Of a DNA stretch of 64,000 nt, positions 17,698 through 26,280 are shown piece by piece. A program made the translations under genes and the position numbers. The DNA lies in the NCBI RefSeq assembly GCF_020531915.1, contig NZ_JAJAVG010000004.1:829678-893677 (forward strand). The letters run 5' to 3'. The DNA comes from Methylovorus mays (GTDB lineage: Bacteria; Pseudomonadota; Gammaproteobacteria; Burkholderiales; Methylophilaceae). The notes beneath the pieces are model-generated. The model was given only the letters and a program-made list of their open reading frames with translations, was not told where the DNA came from and did no database searches. The first letter of the stretch is position 1. Each line of letters starts with the position of its first letter.

Positions 17698-17958
17698 ATG
17701 GACCATACCAAGTACGCCTTCATCATCAAGGCACCCGGCTACCGCCGGAACACGCACAAAGCACACATGAAATCGCCTGCGTTCGACGCAAAATTCATCG
17801 GTGTGGAGGACTTTGACGAAGCGCTGGCTGCCATCGAAGACCTTGCCGGTGCAGGTACGCAGGTTGTCGAACTTTGCGGCGGCTTCTCGGCGCAGGAGGC
17901 GACAAAGCTGCGTCGCCGTTTCCCCGACTGCGAGATCGGGCGCGTGACGTACCCGTAA
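17698..17958 (+). CDS. Small DUF6506-like protein
   Basis: The 86-residue product (KYAFIIKAPGYRRNTHKAHM, FIGVEDFDEALAAIEDLAG, VVELCGGFSAQEATKLRRRF) resembles the small conserved family DUF6506, which has no known activity. A single Cys sits in the conserved ELCGGF motif. TTTGGAG precedes the ATG, 26 bp after the flavin-reductase-like gene, so it belongs to that operon. It is followed by an AKR gene after 54 bp. The family assignment is from memory of its motifs and is moderately sure. Confidence 0.65.
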   Translation: MDHTKYAFIIKAPGYRRNTHKAHMKSPAFDAKFIGVEDFDEALAAIEDLAGAGTQVVELCGGFSAQEATKLRRRFPDCEIGRVTYP

Positions 17959-18012
17959 GAGATCCCGCCCTACGGGCAGCTTTTTTCACTTCATTCCTAT
18001 TGGAGATCCATC

Positions 18013-19068
18013 ATGAAATACAAGACTCTAGGCAACACCGGCCTTCTCGTTTCCCAACTGTGTCTCGGCACCATGACGTTCGGTGACGGTAGCGGGATCT
18101 ACAAGCACATCGGCGCCGCGGGACAGAAAGACGCCGACGATCTGGTCAAGGCTGCACTGGACGCAGGCGTCAACTTCTTCGATACCGCCGATGTCTACTC
18201 CGACGGCGCCAGCGAACAGATGCTGGGCCAGGCCTTCAAAAATCTTGGCATCGCGCGCAAGGATTTCGTTCTCGCGACCAAGGTGTACAGTCGCATGGGA
18301 GAAGGCCGCAACGACGTGGGCGCGTCGCGTGGGCACATCATGGATGCCGTGGAGGCGAGCCTGAAGCGCCTGCAGACCGATCATATCGACCTGTACCAGA
18401 TTCACGCCAACGACACGGTGACGCCGGTGGAGGAAACGCTGCGCGCCCTTGATGACCTGGTCCGACAAGGCAAAGTCCGCTACGTCGGCGTCTCGAACTG
18501 GCAAGCCTGGAAGATCGCTCGTTCGCTGGGAACCTCCGAGCATCGGAATCTGGCGCGCTTCGAAACGTTGCAGGCTTACTATTCGCTGGCCGGTCGAGAC
18601 CTCGAACGGGAGCTCGGCCCGCTGCTGGAAGCGGAAAAGATGGGCCTGCTGGTATGGAGCCCGCTTGCAGGCGGCCTGCTCTCGGGCAAATTCACTCGCG
18701 ACAATCAGAAGCCTGGTGATTCGCGTCGCTCCGAGTTCGACTTCCCGATCGTCAACCGAGATCGCGCCTGGAACATCATCGACGTTCTGCTGCCTATCGC
18801 ACAGGCCCACGGTTGCAGCCCGGCGCGCGTCGCCTTGGCGTGGCTGCTGTCCCGGCCAGTCGTCACCTCGGTGATCATGGGGGCCAAGCGCCTGGACCAA
18901 CTCCAGGACAACCTCGCAGCTATCGACCTGATCCTGACCGAGGATGAATTGCGCCAGCTCGACGAAGTCAGCGCACTTCCGCCTGAGTACCCGGGCTGGA
19001 TGTTGAATACCCAGGGTGCCGACAGGCTAGGCACGGTCGATCTGTGGTCGGCAGCTAGCACTTCCTGA
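18013..19068 (+). CDS. Aldo-keto reductase, paralogue A
   Basis: This 351-residue NADPH-dependent AKR has the tetrad Asp57, Tyr62, Lys90 and His131 (FFDTADVYSDG, LATKVYSRMG, YQIHAND) and the cofactor-binding C-terminal SVIMGAKRLDQLQDN. By eye it is about four-fifths identical to the AKR at 20978-22039, with exact blocks such as SRGHIMDAVEASLKRLQTDH in both. GGAGATCCATC precedes the ATG. It closes the mdaB run or starts a new unit; an internally deleted SDR follows. Confidence 0.93.
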   Translation: MKYKTLGNTGLLVSQLCLGTMTFGDGSGIYKHIGAAGQKDADDLVKAALDAGVNFFDTADVYSDGASEQMLGQAFKNLGIARKDFVLATKVYSRMGEGRNDVGASRGHIMDAVEASLKRLQTDHIDLYQIHANDTVTPVEETLRALDDLVRQGKVRYVGVSNWQAWKIARSLGTSEHRNLARFETLQAYYSLAGRDLERELGPLLEAEKMGLLVWSPLAGGLLSGKFTRDNQKPGDSRRSEFDFPIVNRDRAWNIIDVLLPIAQAHGCSPARVALAWLLSRPVVTSVIMGAKRLDQLQDNLAAIDLILTEDELRQLDEVSALPPEYPGWMLNTQGADRLGTVDLWSAASTS

Positions 19069-19155
19069 GACCGGTAACGAGCATCTCGCCTAAGTCTTCT
19101 GCCGTGTCCGAGTCGCCTGCGGTTCGGACACGGCTGCAGCAAGGAAATCCCAATC

Positions 19156-19494
19156 ATGACCTCTATACAAGGCAAGACCACTATTGCTACTGGCGCAGCC
19201 AACGGCATCGGACGAGCGGAAGCCGATCTGCTCGCGCAGTCGGGTGCGTACGTCGTCTTCACTGACCTCGACGAGGTCAACGGCACATCGGCAGCCGAAG
19301 CATTTGGCGGCCATGAAATTTTGGTCCGCCACGATGTTTCCTCCGCGTCGGATTGGGAGCGAGTGATCGACGCTGTCTTCAACCGCCTGGGGTGCCCGGG
19401 GGACATCGCGTCACTGGCGAGGTACCTGATCTCGGACGAAAGCTCCTTTGTGACCGCTGCGGACTTCCTAGCTGACGGCGGCTACACCCTTTGA
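19156..19494 (+). pseudogene. SDR with in-frame deletion of its catalytic core
   Basis: The open frame of 112 codons starts as a normal SDR (TGAANGIG near residues 12-19, then a VVFTDLDEVNG strand and the helix to VIDAVFNRLG) and then jumps directly to an SDR C-terminus (GCPGDIASLARYLISDESSF, ADGGYTL). The NNAG motif and the Ser-Tyr-Lys catalytic residues, about 135 residues in total, are absent, yet the frame is kept. It cannot be an active dehydrogenase. Either it is a recent deletion pseudogene or, less likely, a retained cofactor-binding or dimerisation fragment. Confidence 0.8.
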
Positions 19495-19612
19495 AGTACG
19501 CGGTACCAAGTCGAGCATTCGACCACCGATGGCTCGGCCTTGGTGGGCTGCAGCTACGCTTCTCGATAAGGGACGAAACGGTGTTTGACGGATTGAGCCA
19601 GGAGGGCGGCCT

Positions 19613-20503
19613 TTGGAGCTACGACATCTTCGCTACTTCGTAGTCCTCGCCGAGGAATTGCATTTCACGCATGCCGCAGAGCGCCTGCACATCGAGCAAC
19701 CACCTCTATCCCGTGCCATCAAGGAGCTTGAGGACGAACTGGGGGCGGTGCTTTTCGACCGAAACCGCCGTGGCACTGCGTTGACCGCAGCGGGTGCCAT
19801 CTTTTTGAAGGATGTTCGCCGTCTGTTCACTGTGTTGGACCAAGCACGAGAGAATGCCAAGGCCGTTGGCTCCGGCTTGCGAGGCAGCTTGCGCATCGTG
19901 GTGTCCGACGGAGCTATCGATCCTCGGCTGTCATCGTTTCTCGCTCGTTGCCGCGCAGAGGAACCTGAGATCGAGATCCGCCTCTCCGAACTGCCGCTGT
20001 CCGAGCAGTTGCGCGGTCTGCGGTCGGGTGATTTCATGATCGGGTTCGCGCACACTGCTGATGTGGGTGAGGGCATTGTTGCCGAACCCATCTGGCAAGA
20101 TCCGTTGGTGATCGCCGTGCCAGCCCGGCACGCATTGCTCGCCCACAAGGCGGTTCCACTCCACAAACTCGGAGGGCATCCACTTGTCTTGTGCGATCCG
20201 CACGCATGCGAGGGCTATTGCCGCGAGCTGGGACGCATCTTGCAGACGGTGGAGCACAAGCTGAACGTCGTGGAGGAAGTATCCTCGCTGGACATGATGC
20301 TCACCTTGGTCGGTGCAGGCTATGGTGTCGGCTTCATGACGAAGGCCAAGATTCCGGTCTCCCAACGGCCGGATGTGGTGATCCGCCCCCTGGCAATGGA
20401 TTCCGCAGTGATTACCACCTATCTGCTTCGGCCCGACAACAGCAATTTATCGGCTTCGCTGGAGCGGTTTATCGTCCGCCTACGCGACTCTTCGGTTGGC
20501 TGA
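19613..20503 (+). CDS. LysR-family regulator with TTG start
   Basis: This 296-residue LysR protein begins with the archetypal MELRHLRYFVVLAEELHFTH, which fixes the start at a TTG codon (19613) after AGGAGGGCGG. The helix-turn-helix covers residues 1-60 and the LysR-substrate domain follows at normal length. The N-terminal pattern is that of the CatR/BenM/CbbR-like group, which often controls aromatic or oxidative pathways. It lies between the deleted SDR and the IS3 remnant, downstream of AKR paralogue A. The target is not evident, since no divergent partner exists. Confidence 0.92.
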   Translation: MELRHLRYFVVLAEELHFTHAAERLHIEQPPLSRAIKELEDELGAVLFDRNRRGTALTAAGAIFLKDVRRLFTVLDQARENAKAVGSGLRGSLRIVVSDGAIDPRLSSFLARCRAEEPEIEIRLSELPLSEQLRGLRSGDFMIGFAHTADVGEGIVAEPIWQDPLVIAVPARHALLAHKAVPLHKLGGHPLVLCDPHACEGYCRELGRILQTVEHKLNVVEEVSSLDMMLTLVGAGYGVGFMTKAKIPVSQRPDVVIRPLAMDSAVITTYLLRPDNSNLSASLERFIVRLRDSSVG

Positions 20504-20599
20504 CGAAACCCCGCAGGCCGACACCTTCCGGCATCATCAGTTAAGCCGCGATTATCCTTAGCGCCGTAGAAATTTTCAGTATGGGGGGGGGAAGCGTGG

Positions 20600-20833
20600 G
20601 CACGTGCTCGTCGATGCGCTGCATTAGCAACTGATCGGTCTGGCTGACAGGTTGAGCCCGATAATACGCGCTCGATCTGGCAATGCCGACAAGCTTCGCT
20701 TGCCTCGATACCGGCAGCGGGTGCGTACGGTCGATCATCGCTTTGCGCTCAGCAAGCGCGCCTTGGTGAGCGCGCCCTCTAAAAATCATTTTCCAGCGTC
20801 AACTGGTCAATCTTGGCATGTAGCGCCACGCGA
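20600..20833 (-). mobile_element. IS3-family transposase remnant (OrfA end plus OrfB start)
   Basis: On the minus strand, an OrfA-type tail (ALHAKIDQLTLENDF, then EGALTKA after a one-base frame break) leads into an OrfB-type beginning (KAMIDRTHPLPVSRQAKLVG, IARSSAYYRAQPVSQTD, LLMQRIDE). This is the junction region of an IS3-family element. The catalytic DDE domain, OrfA start and terminal repeats are gone, and homology stops near 20600 in a poly-G run. The piece lies between a LysR gene and AKR paralogue B, so it may be the scar of a rearrangement that separated the two AKR copies. Confidence 0.8.
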
Positions 20834-20836
20834 TTG

Positions 20837-20886
20837 TTTTCTAAAAATAGAAAATAAATTAGCGAAAATGTGTCTTCATTTTCATT
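20837..20886. repeat. Adjacent A+T-rich palindromes upstream of AKR paralogue B
   Basis: TTTTCTA-AAAA-TAGAAAA (20837-20854) is a perfect dyad with a 4-nt centre. A second dyad, AAAATG...CATTTT, lies near 20867-20884. Both fall in the gap 20504-20977 between the IS3 remnant and the AKR gene, about 100-140 bp before its start. They are good candidates for regulator binding or for the promoter of the AKR-SDR-NTF2-DLH-AKR run. Confidence 0.45.
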
Positions 20887-20977
20887 TTAAGAAAGAACAA
20901 ACTGTCGTCAAGCCAGAGCCCGACGGACGATGGTAGGTCCACAGCATTCACTTCGAAGTCCTCTTAAGGAGAGCAAA

Positions 20978-22039
20978 ATGAAATACAAGACACTAGGTGA
21001 TACCGGATTGCTCGTATCGCAGCTTTGCCTGGGCACGATGACCTTCAGTGGCGGCAGCGGCGTCTACAAGCATATTGGCAATGTCGATCAGGCTGGTGCC
21101 GATGAACTCGTTAAGGCGAGTATCGAGGCTGGCATCAATTTCTTCGATACAGCCGATGTCTATTCCGGTGGCGAGAGCGAAAGCACACTCGGCCAATCGT
21201 TCAAGAACCTCGGCATCGCGCGCAAAGACTATGTGCTGGCCACCAAGGTGTATAGCCGCATGGGTGATGGTCGAAACGATGTCGGCGCGTCGCGCGGCCA
21301 CATCATGGATGCTGTCGAGGCGAGCCTCAAGCGGCTGCAGACCGATCACATCGACCTCTATCAGATCCATGCCACCGATACGCTGACCCCGACAGAAGAG
21401 ACGTTGCGCGCGCTGGACGATCTGATCCGCCATGGCAAGGTCCGCTACATCGGCGTGTCAAATTGGCAGGCATGGCGTATCGCGACCGCACTCGGGATTT
21501 CGGCCCGCCTGAACCTCGCACGATTTAACACGCTGCAGGCCTACTACTCAATCGCGGGCCGTGATCTCGAACGTGAATTGGGTCCATTGCTCGAAGCGGA
21601 AAAGATGGGCTTGCTCGTCTGGAGCCCCTTGGCCGGAGGTCTGTTGTCCGGAAAATTCAACCGAGAAAACCAATCGCCGGAAGGTTCGCGCCGCTCGGAA
21701 TTCGACTTCCCGATCGTCAATAAAGAGCGCGCCTGGGACGTGATCGATGTGATGCGTCCCATCGCCGAAGCACATGCTTGCAGCCCAGCTCGGATTGCAC
21801 TGGCGTGGCTGCTTTCGAAGCCGATCGTGACGTCGGTGCTGGTCGGTGCCAAGCGTCTGAGCCAGCTCGAAGACAACATCGCGGCAGTGGACATTGCACT
21901 CAGCGAAGAAGAAATCCGCCAGCTCGACGCAGTCAGCGAACTGCCCGCGGAATATCCAGGCTGGATGCTCGCCACGCAAGGCGCAGATCGCCTCGGCCCA
22001 GTCGATCTGTGGGGCGGCAAGGTGTCGTCCGCTTCCTAA
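20978..22039 (+). CDS. Aldo-keto reductase, paralogue B
   Basis: This 353-residue AKR carries the same tetrad positions as paralogue A (Asp57, Tyr62, Lys90, His131) and long identical blocks with it (SFKNLGIARKDYVLATKVYS, AEKMGLLVWSPLAGGLLSGK). The ATG at 20978 follows TAAGGAGAGCAAA; the open frame extends 16 codons further but without family similarity. It begins a plus-strand run with an SDR, NTF2-like protein, dienelactone hydrolase and a third AKR, all with short gaps. Duplication of an AKR within 3 kb suggests selection for dosage or altered specificity. Confidence 0.93.
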   Translation: MKYKTLGDTGLLVSQLCLGTMTFSGGSGVYKHIGNVDQAGADELVKASIEAGINFFDTADVYSGGESESTLGQSFKNLGIARKDYVLATKVYSRMGDGRNDVGASRGHIMDAVEASLKRLQTDHIDLYQIHATDTLTPTEETLRALDDLIRHGKVRYIGVSNWQAWRIATALGISARLNLARFNTLQAYYSIAGRDLERELGPLLEAEKMGLLVWSPLAGGLLSGKFNRENQSPEGSRRSEFDFPIVNKERAWDVIDVMRPIAEAHACSPARIALAWLLSKPIVTSVLVGAKRLSQLEDNIAAVDIALSEEEIRQLDAVSELPAEYPGWMLATQGADRLGPVDLWGGKVSSAS

Positions 22040-22082
22040 CCGTCAGCGGCGATATAACTGCTATTCCAATAGGAGAACGATC

Positions 22083-22832
22083 ATGAGTCATCGACTGCAA
22101 GAAAAGGTCGCCGTTATCACCGGCGCTTCGAAGGGCCTGGGCGCCGCCATCGCGAAACGCTTTGGAGCCGAAGGTGCATCGGTGGTGGTGAATTATGCAA
22201 GCAGCAAAGGCGCAGCCGATGATGTCGTGAACGAGATCGTCAAAGCCGGCGGCAATGCCATTGCCATCAAGGCGAACATGAGTGACCCAGCCGAAGTCGA
22301 GCAGCTCTTCGCGCAGGCGAACCAGGCTTATGGCCGCGTCGATGTGCTCGTAAACAATGCCGGAGTCTATGACTTCCAGCCCATCGAGACCCTCACGCTC
22401 GACTTTTTCCGCAAGCACTTCGAGCTGAACGTTTTCGGCTACATGCTAGCCATCAAGGAAGCGGTCAAATACATGCCGATAGGCGGCAGCATCATCAATA
22501 TGAGCTCCACCGTCACGCTCTTCGGACCGGAAAACGCGTCGGTCTACTCTGCGACGAAGGGCGCGATCGACGGGCTCACCCGTGCATTGTCGAACGAGCT
22601 CGCGCCACTCAAGATACGCGTGAATGCGATCAAACCGGGCGTGGTCGCAACCGAGGGCGTTCAGGCAGGCGGGTTCTTGGAGTCGGAATTCGGTCGCGAG
22701 ACCACAGCCAAGACGCCGCTACGCCGGCTCGGCGTACCCGATGATATCGCGCCCGCCGTCGTCTACCTGGCCTCCGACGAATCGAGTTGGACCACGGGCG
22801 AATTCATGGTGCTCGCTGGCGGACACCGCTAA
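22083..22832 (+). CDS. SDR family oxidoreductase (FabG-like)
   Basis: This 249-residue classical SDR has TGASKGLG at 13-20, NNAG at 91-94, catalytic Ser142 and Tyr155/Lys159, and the C-terminal TGEFMVLAGGHR. AGGAGAACGATC precedes the ATG at 22083, 43 bp after paralogue B. It resembles glucose-dehydrogenase or 3-oxoacyl-reductase-like SDRs; the substrate is unknown. Very probably cotranscribed with the neighbouring AKR and NTF2-like genes. Confidence 0.92.
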   Translation: MSHRLQEKVAVITGASKGLGAAIAKRFGAEGASVVVNYASSKGAADDVVNEIVKAGGNAIAIKANMSDPAEVEQLFAQANQAYGRVDVLVNNAGVYDFQPIETLTLDFFRKHFELNVFGYMLAIKEAVKYMPIGGSIINMSSTVTLFGPENASVYSATKGAIDGLTRALSNELAPLKIRVNAIKPGVVATEGVQAGGFLESEFGRETTAKTPLRRLGVPDDIAPAVVYLASDESSWTTGEFMVLAGGHR

Positions 22833-22880
22833 TCAGAACATTCACGTTTGCCTGCCTGAGGGGCGGCAAGGAGAGTTGAG

Positions 22881-23294
22881 ATGGCAACGACAACCGACAT
22901 GACGCCCGGACAGGTCGTCAAACACTACCTCGACACCTTTTTCAAGAAGGACGTTGATAAAACCCTCGAGTGCCTGACCGATGACGTCGTCTGGAAGGTG
23001 CAGGGTGCCCCCGACGTGCCGACGATCGGCGTACGGTACGGCAAAGAGGAGGTTCGCGCGTGGATGGCATTGTTTCCGGTCAACTTCCAGCCGCTCGACT
23101 TCCAGATCGAACGAACCTTCGAGAACGGCGATCAGGTTGTCATGACTGGACACTTCAAACACCGCATCCTGAGCACGGGCAAGGAGTTCGGAAGCGACTT
23201 CGCCGCAATTTGCTCGGTGAGAGACGGCAAGGTCAGCGCATACAACTTCATTGAGGACTCCTACGCTCTCTGGCGCTCGTTCCAGCATGACTAA
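22881..23294 (+). CDS. NTF2-like (SnoaL-type) protein
   Basis: The 137-residue product has the cone-shaped NTF2-like pattern: an N-terminal helix VVKHYLDTFFKKDVDKTLEC, LTDDVVWKVQGAPDVP, FENGDQVVMTGHFKHRIL and FAAICSVRDGKVSAYNF. SnoaL-type members are isomerases, cyclases or dehydratases, or binding proteins without catalysis. AAGGAGAGTTGAG precedes the ATG. It is placed between an SDR and a dienelactone hydrolase, a setting seen in catabolic operons, but no specific pathway can be assigned. Confidence 0.85.
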   Translation: MATTTDMTPGQVVKHYLDTFFKKDVDKTLECLTDDVVWKVQGAPDVPTIGVRYGKEEVRAWMALFPVNFQPLDFQIERTFENGDQVVMTGHFKHRILSTGKEFGSDFAAICSVRDGKVSAYNFIEDSYALWRSFQHD

Positions 23295-23363
23295 AAGGCC
23301 GCCTGTACGCAAAAGTCTGAGTCTCGCGGACAAAATCAATCAACGAAATACTAAGAGGCCCCT

Positions 23364-24044
23364 ATGACAAGGACCATCACGCTTACCTCCAGGATCGACG
23401 GTTTTGAATTTACCGCCCTGCACGCTCAGCCGGAAGGGACGCGCCGTGGCGGGGTCATCGTCATCCAGGAGGTCTTCGGGATCGATACAGCGGTGCAACG
23501 TGACGTCGCCCGTTGGGCCGCACTCGGCTTCGAGGTGATCGCACCCTCCATGTTCGATCGTCAAGAGCGCGGCTTCGTTGCAACGCACGATGCCGAAGGA
23601 CTACAGGTTGGCCTCAAATACGCAGGTGAGAACGGCGAGGACAATCCGATCTCAGACGTCCAGGCCTGCATCGATGCCTTGAAAGACAAGGGGCCGGTGT
23701 ATCTCGTCGGCTATTGCTACGGAGGAACGATCACGTGGCGCGCAGCGGCGCGCACGACAGGACTGACAGCTGCCTCAAGCTACTACGGCGCTGGCGTGGC
23801 CGCATCAGCTACGTTGCAACCGTCTTGTCCGATCATCTGCCACTTCGGCGGCAAGGACCCTTACATCCCTGCCACCGAGAGCGAGGCGGCGGTGAAAGCG
23901 GCGCATCCCGATCTCCCCGTCTACATCTACGTAAACTCGGGCCATGGCTTCAATAATGAGGGACCGGATGCCGATCCCGCCGACGTGAAACTGGCACGTC
24001 AGAGAACGCTCGATCTCTTCGAGAAAAACGTGAGCAGCAGTTGA
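23364..24044 (+). CDS. Dienelactone hydrolase family protein
   Basis: This 226-residue alpha/beta hydrolase has the dienelactone hydrolase triad: Cys118 in VGYCYGG, Asp165 in GGKDPYIP and His194 in SGHGF, plus Glu36 in IQEVFG, which activates the cysteine in the prototype. Known members open lactones from chlorocatechol degradation, but many act on other esters. No chlorocatechol genes are present here, so a general carboxymethylenebutenolidase-like role is all I can say. AGAGG lies before the ATG; the NTF2-like gene ends 69 bp upstream. Confidence 0.9.
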   Translation: MTRTITLTSRIDGFEFTALHAQPEGTRRGGVIVIQEVFGIDTAVQRDVARWAALGFEVIAPSMFDRQERGFVATHDAEGLQVGLKYAGENGEDNPISDVQACIDALKDKGPVYLVGYCYGGTITWRAAARTTGLTAASSYYGAGVAASATLQPSCPIICHFGGKDPYIPATESEAAVKAAHPDLPVYIYVNSGHGFNNEGPDADPADVKLARQRTLDLFEKNVSSS

Positions 24045-24125
24045 TCGCAATCCAGCGGCTTCATTCATCGCTTGGAAGAACCTGCGGGCAACGCATGACC
24101 TTCCGACAATTATCAGGAGCTCTTC

Positions 24126-25118
24126 ATGAAATACCGCAATCTTGGTCAGGGTCTCGAGGTGTCGGCCATTGGCATCGGTTGTATGCCGATGATCCAGGAC
24201 GGCAATATCACCTACGGAAAGGTTGATTTAGGCGTTGCCGAGCGCACGATCCACGAAGCGATCGATCTCGGAATCACCTTGTTCGACACCGCCGAAATGT
24301 ATGGACCATTCACAAACGAAGAGCTTGTCGGTCGTGCTATCAAGGGACGACGAAATGGGCTTGTCATCGCGACCAAGTTCGCCATGCGCTGGGACGGCAA
24401 TAGGCCGACCGGCATCGATGGAAGCCCCGAGAACGCACGGCGCGCCTGCGAAGGGTCTTTGAAACGGCTGGGCATCGACACGATTGACCTTTTTTACCAA
24501 CATCGTGTCGATCCCAATGTGCCGATCGAGGAGACAATCGGCGGGATGGCCGAGCTCGTGAAGGAGGGAAAGGTCCGCTACATCGGACTCAGCGAGGCCG
24601 CGCCCGACACGATCCGCCGGGCGGCAAAAGTCCATCCGATCGCAGCACTCCAGACCGAATACTCAATCTGGGAGCGCGATGTGGAGGCAGAAATTCTGCC
24701 GATCTGCCGCGAGCTCGGAATCGGCTTCATTCCCTATAGTCCGCTTGGCCGTGGATTCCTGACCGGTGATATCCGAAGCCTGGACGATTTGCCAGCCAAT
24801 GATTGGCGGCGCAACGATCCACGCTGGTCACCGGAGAACTTCCCCAAGAACATGGCGATCGTCGAAGCAATTTCCTCGATTGCGGCCGCCCATGGGGTCT
24901 CCAACGCTCAGATCGCGCTCGCCTGGCTGCTCGCTCAAGGTGAAAACATCGTTCCAATTCCGGGCGTGAAGCGACTCGAAACCATGCGCGACAGTGCAAA
25001 AGCGCCGGGCGTCGAGCTGAGCGCGATCGATCTTGCCGCGCTGTCTTCTGCCGCGCCTGTCGGCGCAACCGCTGGGCCGCGTTACGCTGCGGCTGGGATG
25101 GCTACGGTGAAACGCTAG
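24126..25118 (+). CDS. Aldo-keto reductase, third type
   Basis: This 330-residue AKR has tetrad residues Asp54, Tyr59, Lys84 and His125 (LFDTAEMYGPF, IATKFAMRWD, FYQHRVDP) and the cofactor motif VPIPGVKRLETM. The sequence is of the AKR13/YakC-like type and differs clearly from paralogues A and B. AGGAGCTCTTC precedes the ATG. It is the last gene of the plus-strand run and converges on the LysR gene at 25294-26181; the 175-bp gap between them shows no feature I can name. Confidence 0.92.
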   Translation: MKYRNLGQGLEVSAIGIGCMPMIQDGNITYGKVDLGVAERTIHEAIDLGITLFDTAEMYGPFTNEELVGRAIKGRRNGLVIATKFAMRWDGNRPTGIDGSPENARRACEGSLKRLGIDTIDLFYQHRVDPNVPIEETIGGMAELVKEGKVRYIGLSEAAPDTIRRAAKVHPIAALQTEYSIWERDVEAEILPICRELGIGFIPYSPLGRGFLTGDIRSLDDLPANDWRRNDPRWSPENFPKNMAIVEAISSIAAAHGVSNAQIALAWLLAQGENIVPIPGVKRLETMRDSAKAPGVELSAIDLAALSSAAPVGATAGPRYAAAGMATVKR

Positions 25119-25293
25119 GGGTTACGGGTTCAGCGTCAAGGGGCGGTCTTGCGCGGCCTCCTGACGCTCATTAGGTCCCTTGCCCGGCCCAGGAAAATTC
25201 GCATGTTGCCGTGTTGCATATAGCGGCCTCGCGGACATGAACGAGGCGCGAGGGGGTGCGCACCGGCGCGAACCCAACAGCTTTCGATCACCG

Positions 25294-26181
25294 CTAACGA
25301 TCACGAGTGAGATCGGGATTGGCATTTACCACTTGTTCGGCAAGGAAATCGCCAACGACGCGTATCCGCGCCGATGCAACGAGGTCCGCGTGAGTCACCA
25401 GCCACAACTCATTGCTGAATACCTGATCCGATGGGACAACACGCACGAAGTCGTCGCCTACCGCGAGGAAGTCGGGAATGACGGCCAGCCCGAGGCCAGC
25501 TCGAACCGCCGCAATCTGCGCCGGCAGGCTGCTCGTGACCAGCGCGGCTCTATATCCGGGATGCTCCCGGGCGAGCCAGGTGGCGGCGGGCAGATGCGCA
25601 TGGCTTTCATCCCAGGCGATGAATTGGCGCCCGTCCAGCGGCTGGCCCGGCACCGCAGGATTTTCCTCGAGATATGCTCGGCTACCGTAGACCGAGTAGG
25701 TCATATGACCCACCCGTCGGATCTTCAGATTTCCGCGAGCAGGCCGGATCACCCGTAGGGCGATGTCGGCCTCTCGCCGACTGAGTTCTGCGGTGACAGT
25801 GCTCGTGATGAGTTCAAGGCAAATACCAGGATATCGCTTCCTGAAGGAAGGCATGGCAGGAATGATGAGGTCCGTTGCAAGATTCTCCGACGTCGCTAGC
25901 CTGACTGTTCCCACAGGCGTCCTGTCCAGCCCTGCTACGCCGCGCTCAAGCGCCATGACGCGGTCTTCAACCTGTTCGGCATGCTTCAAAACCTCACGGC
26001 CCTCATCGGTCAGGAAGTAACCGGTCTGACTCCGGACGAAGAGGTTGCTTCCGAGGCTAGCCTCGAGCTCTCCTATACGGCGGCTGACCGTGGATTGGCT
26101 CACATTCAGGTCCCCGGCCGCCTGAGTCAGACTGCCGTGACGGGCGACGCAGAGGAAATACCTTAGATCATTCCAGTCCAT
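25294..26181 (-). CDS. LysR-family transcriptional regulator
   Basis: This 295-residue LysR has the helix-turn-helix at residues 1-60 (YFLCVARHGSLTQAAGDLNV, STVSRRIGELEASLG) and an effector domain with SRREADIALRVIRPARGNLK. I start it at the ATG at 26181 (MDWNDLRYF), the family's typical beginning; an in-frame ATG 11 codons upstream is possible. It belongs to the subgroup often linked to AKR or SDR targets, and converges on an AKR, so its target may be remote or itself. Confidence 0.9.
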   Translation of the reverse strand: MDWNDLRYFLCVARHGSLTQAAGDLNVSQSTVSRRIGELEASLGSNLFVRSQTGYFLTDEGREVLKHAEQVEDRVMALERGVAGLDRTPVGTVRLATSENLATDLIIPAMPSFRKRYPGICLELITSTVTAELSRREADIALRVIRPARGNLKIRRVGHMTYSVYGSRAYLEENPAVPGQPLDGRQFIAWDESHAHLPAATWLAREHPGYRAALVTSSLPAQIAAVRAGLGLAVIPDFLAVGDDFVRVVPSDQVFSNELWLVTHADLVASARIRVVGDFLAEQVVNANPDLTRDR

Positions 26182-26280
26182 ACGGTCTTCGATTCTTCGG
26201 GATGAGAACTTCATTATCTTTTAATTCAATCTTCCTTTTCACATTTCATTAATCGCTCATTGACCCGTCCATCATTAATC

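Noticed and set aside
26182..26280. A possible promoter-operator for an intact plus-strand LysR gene
   Set aside because: The LysR sequence that follows has no DNA-binding domain and a frame break, so no working gene is served.
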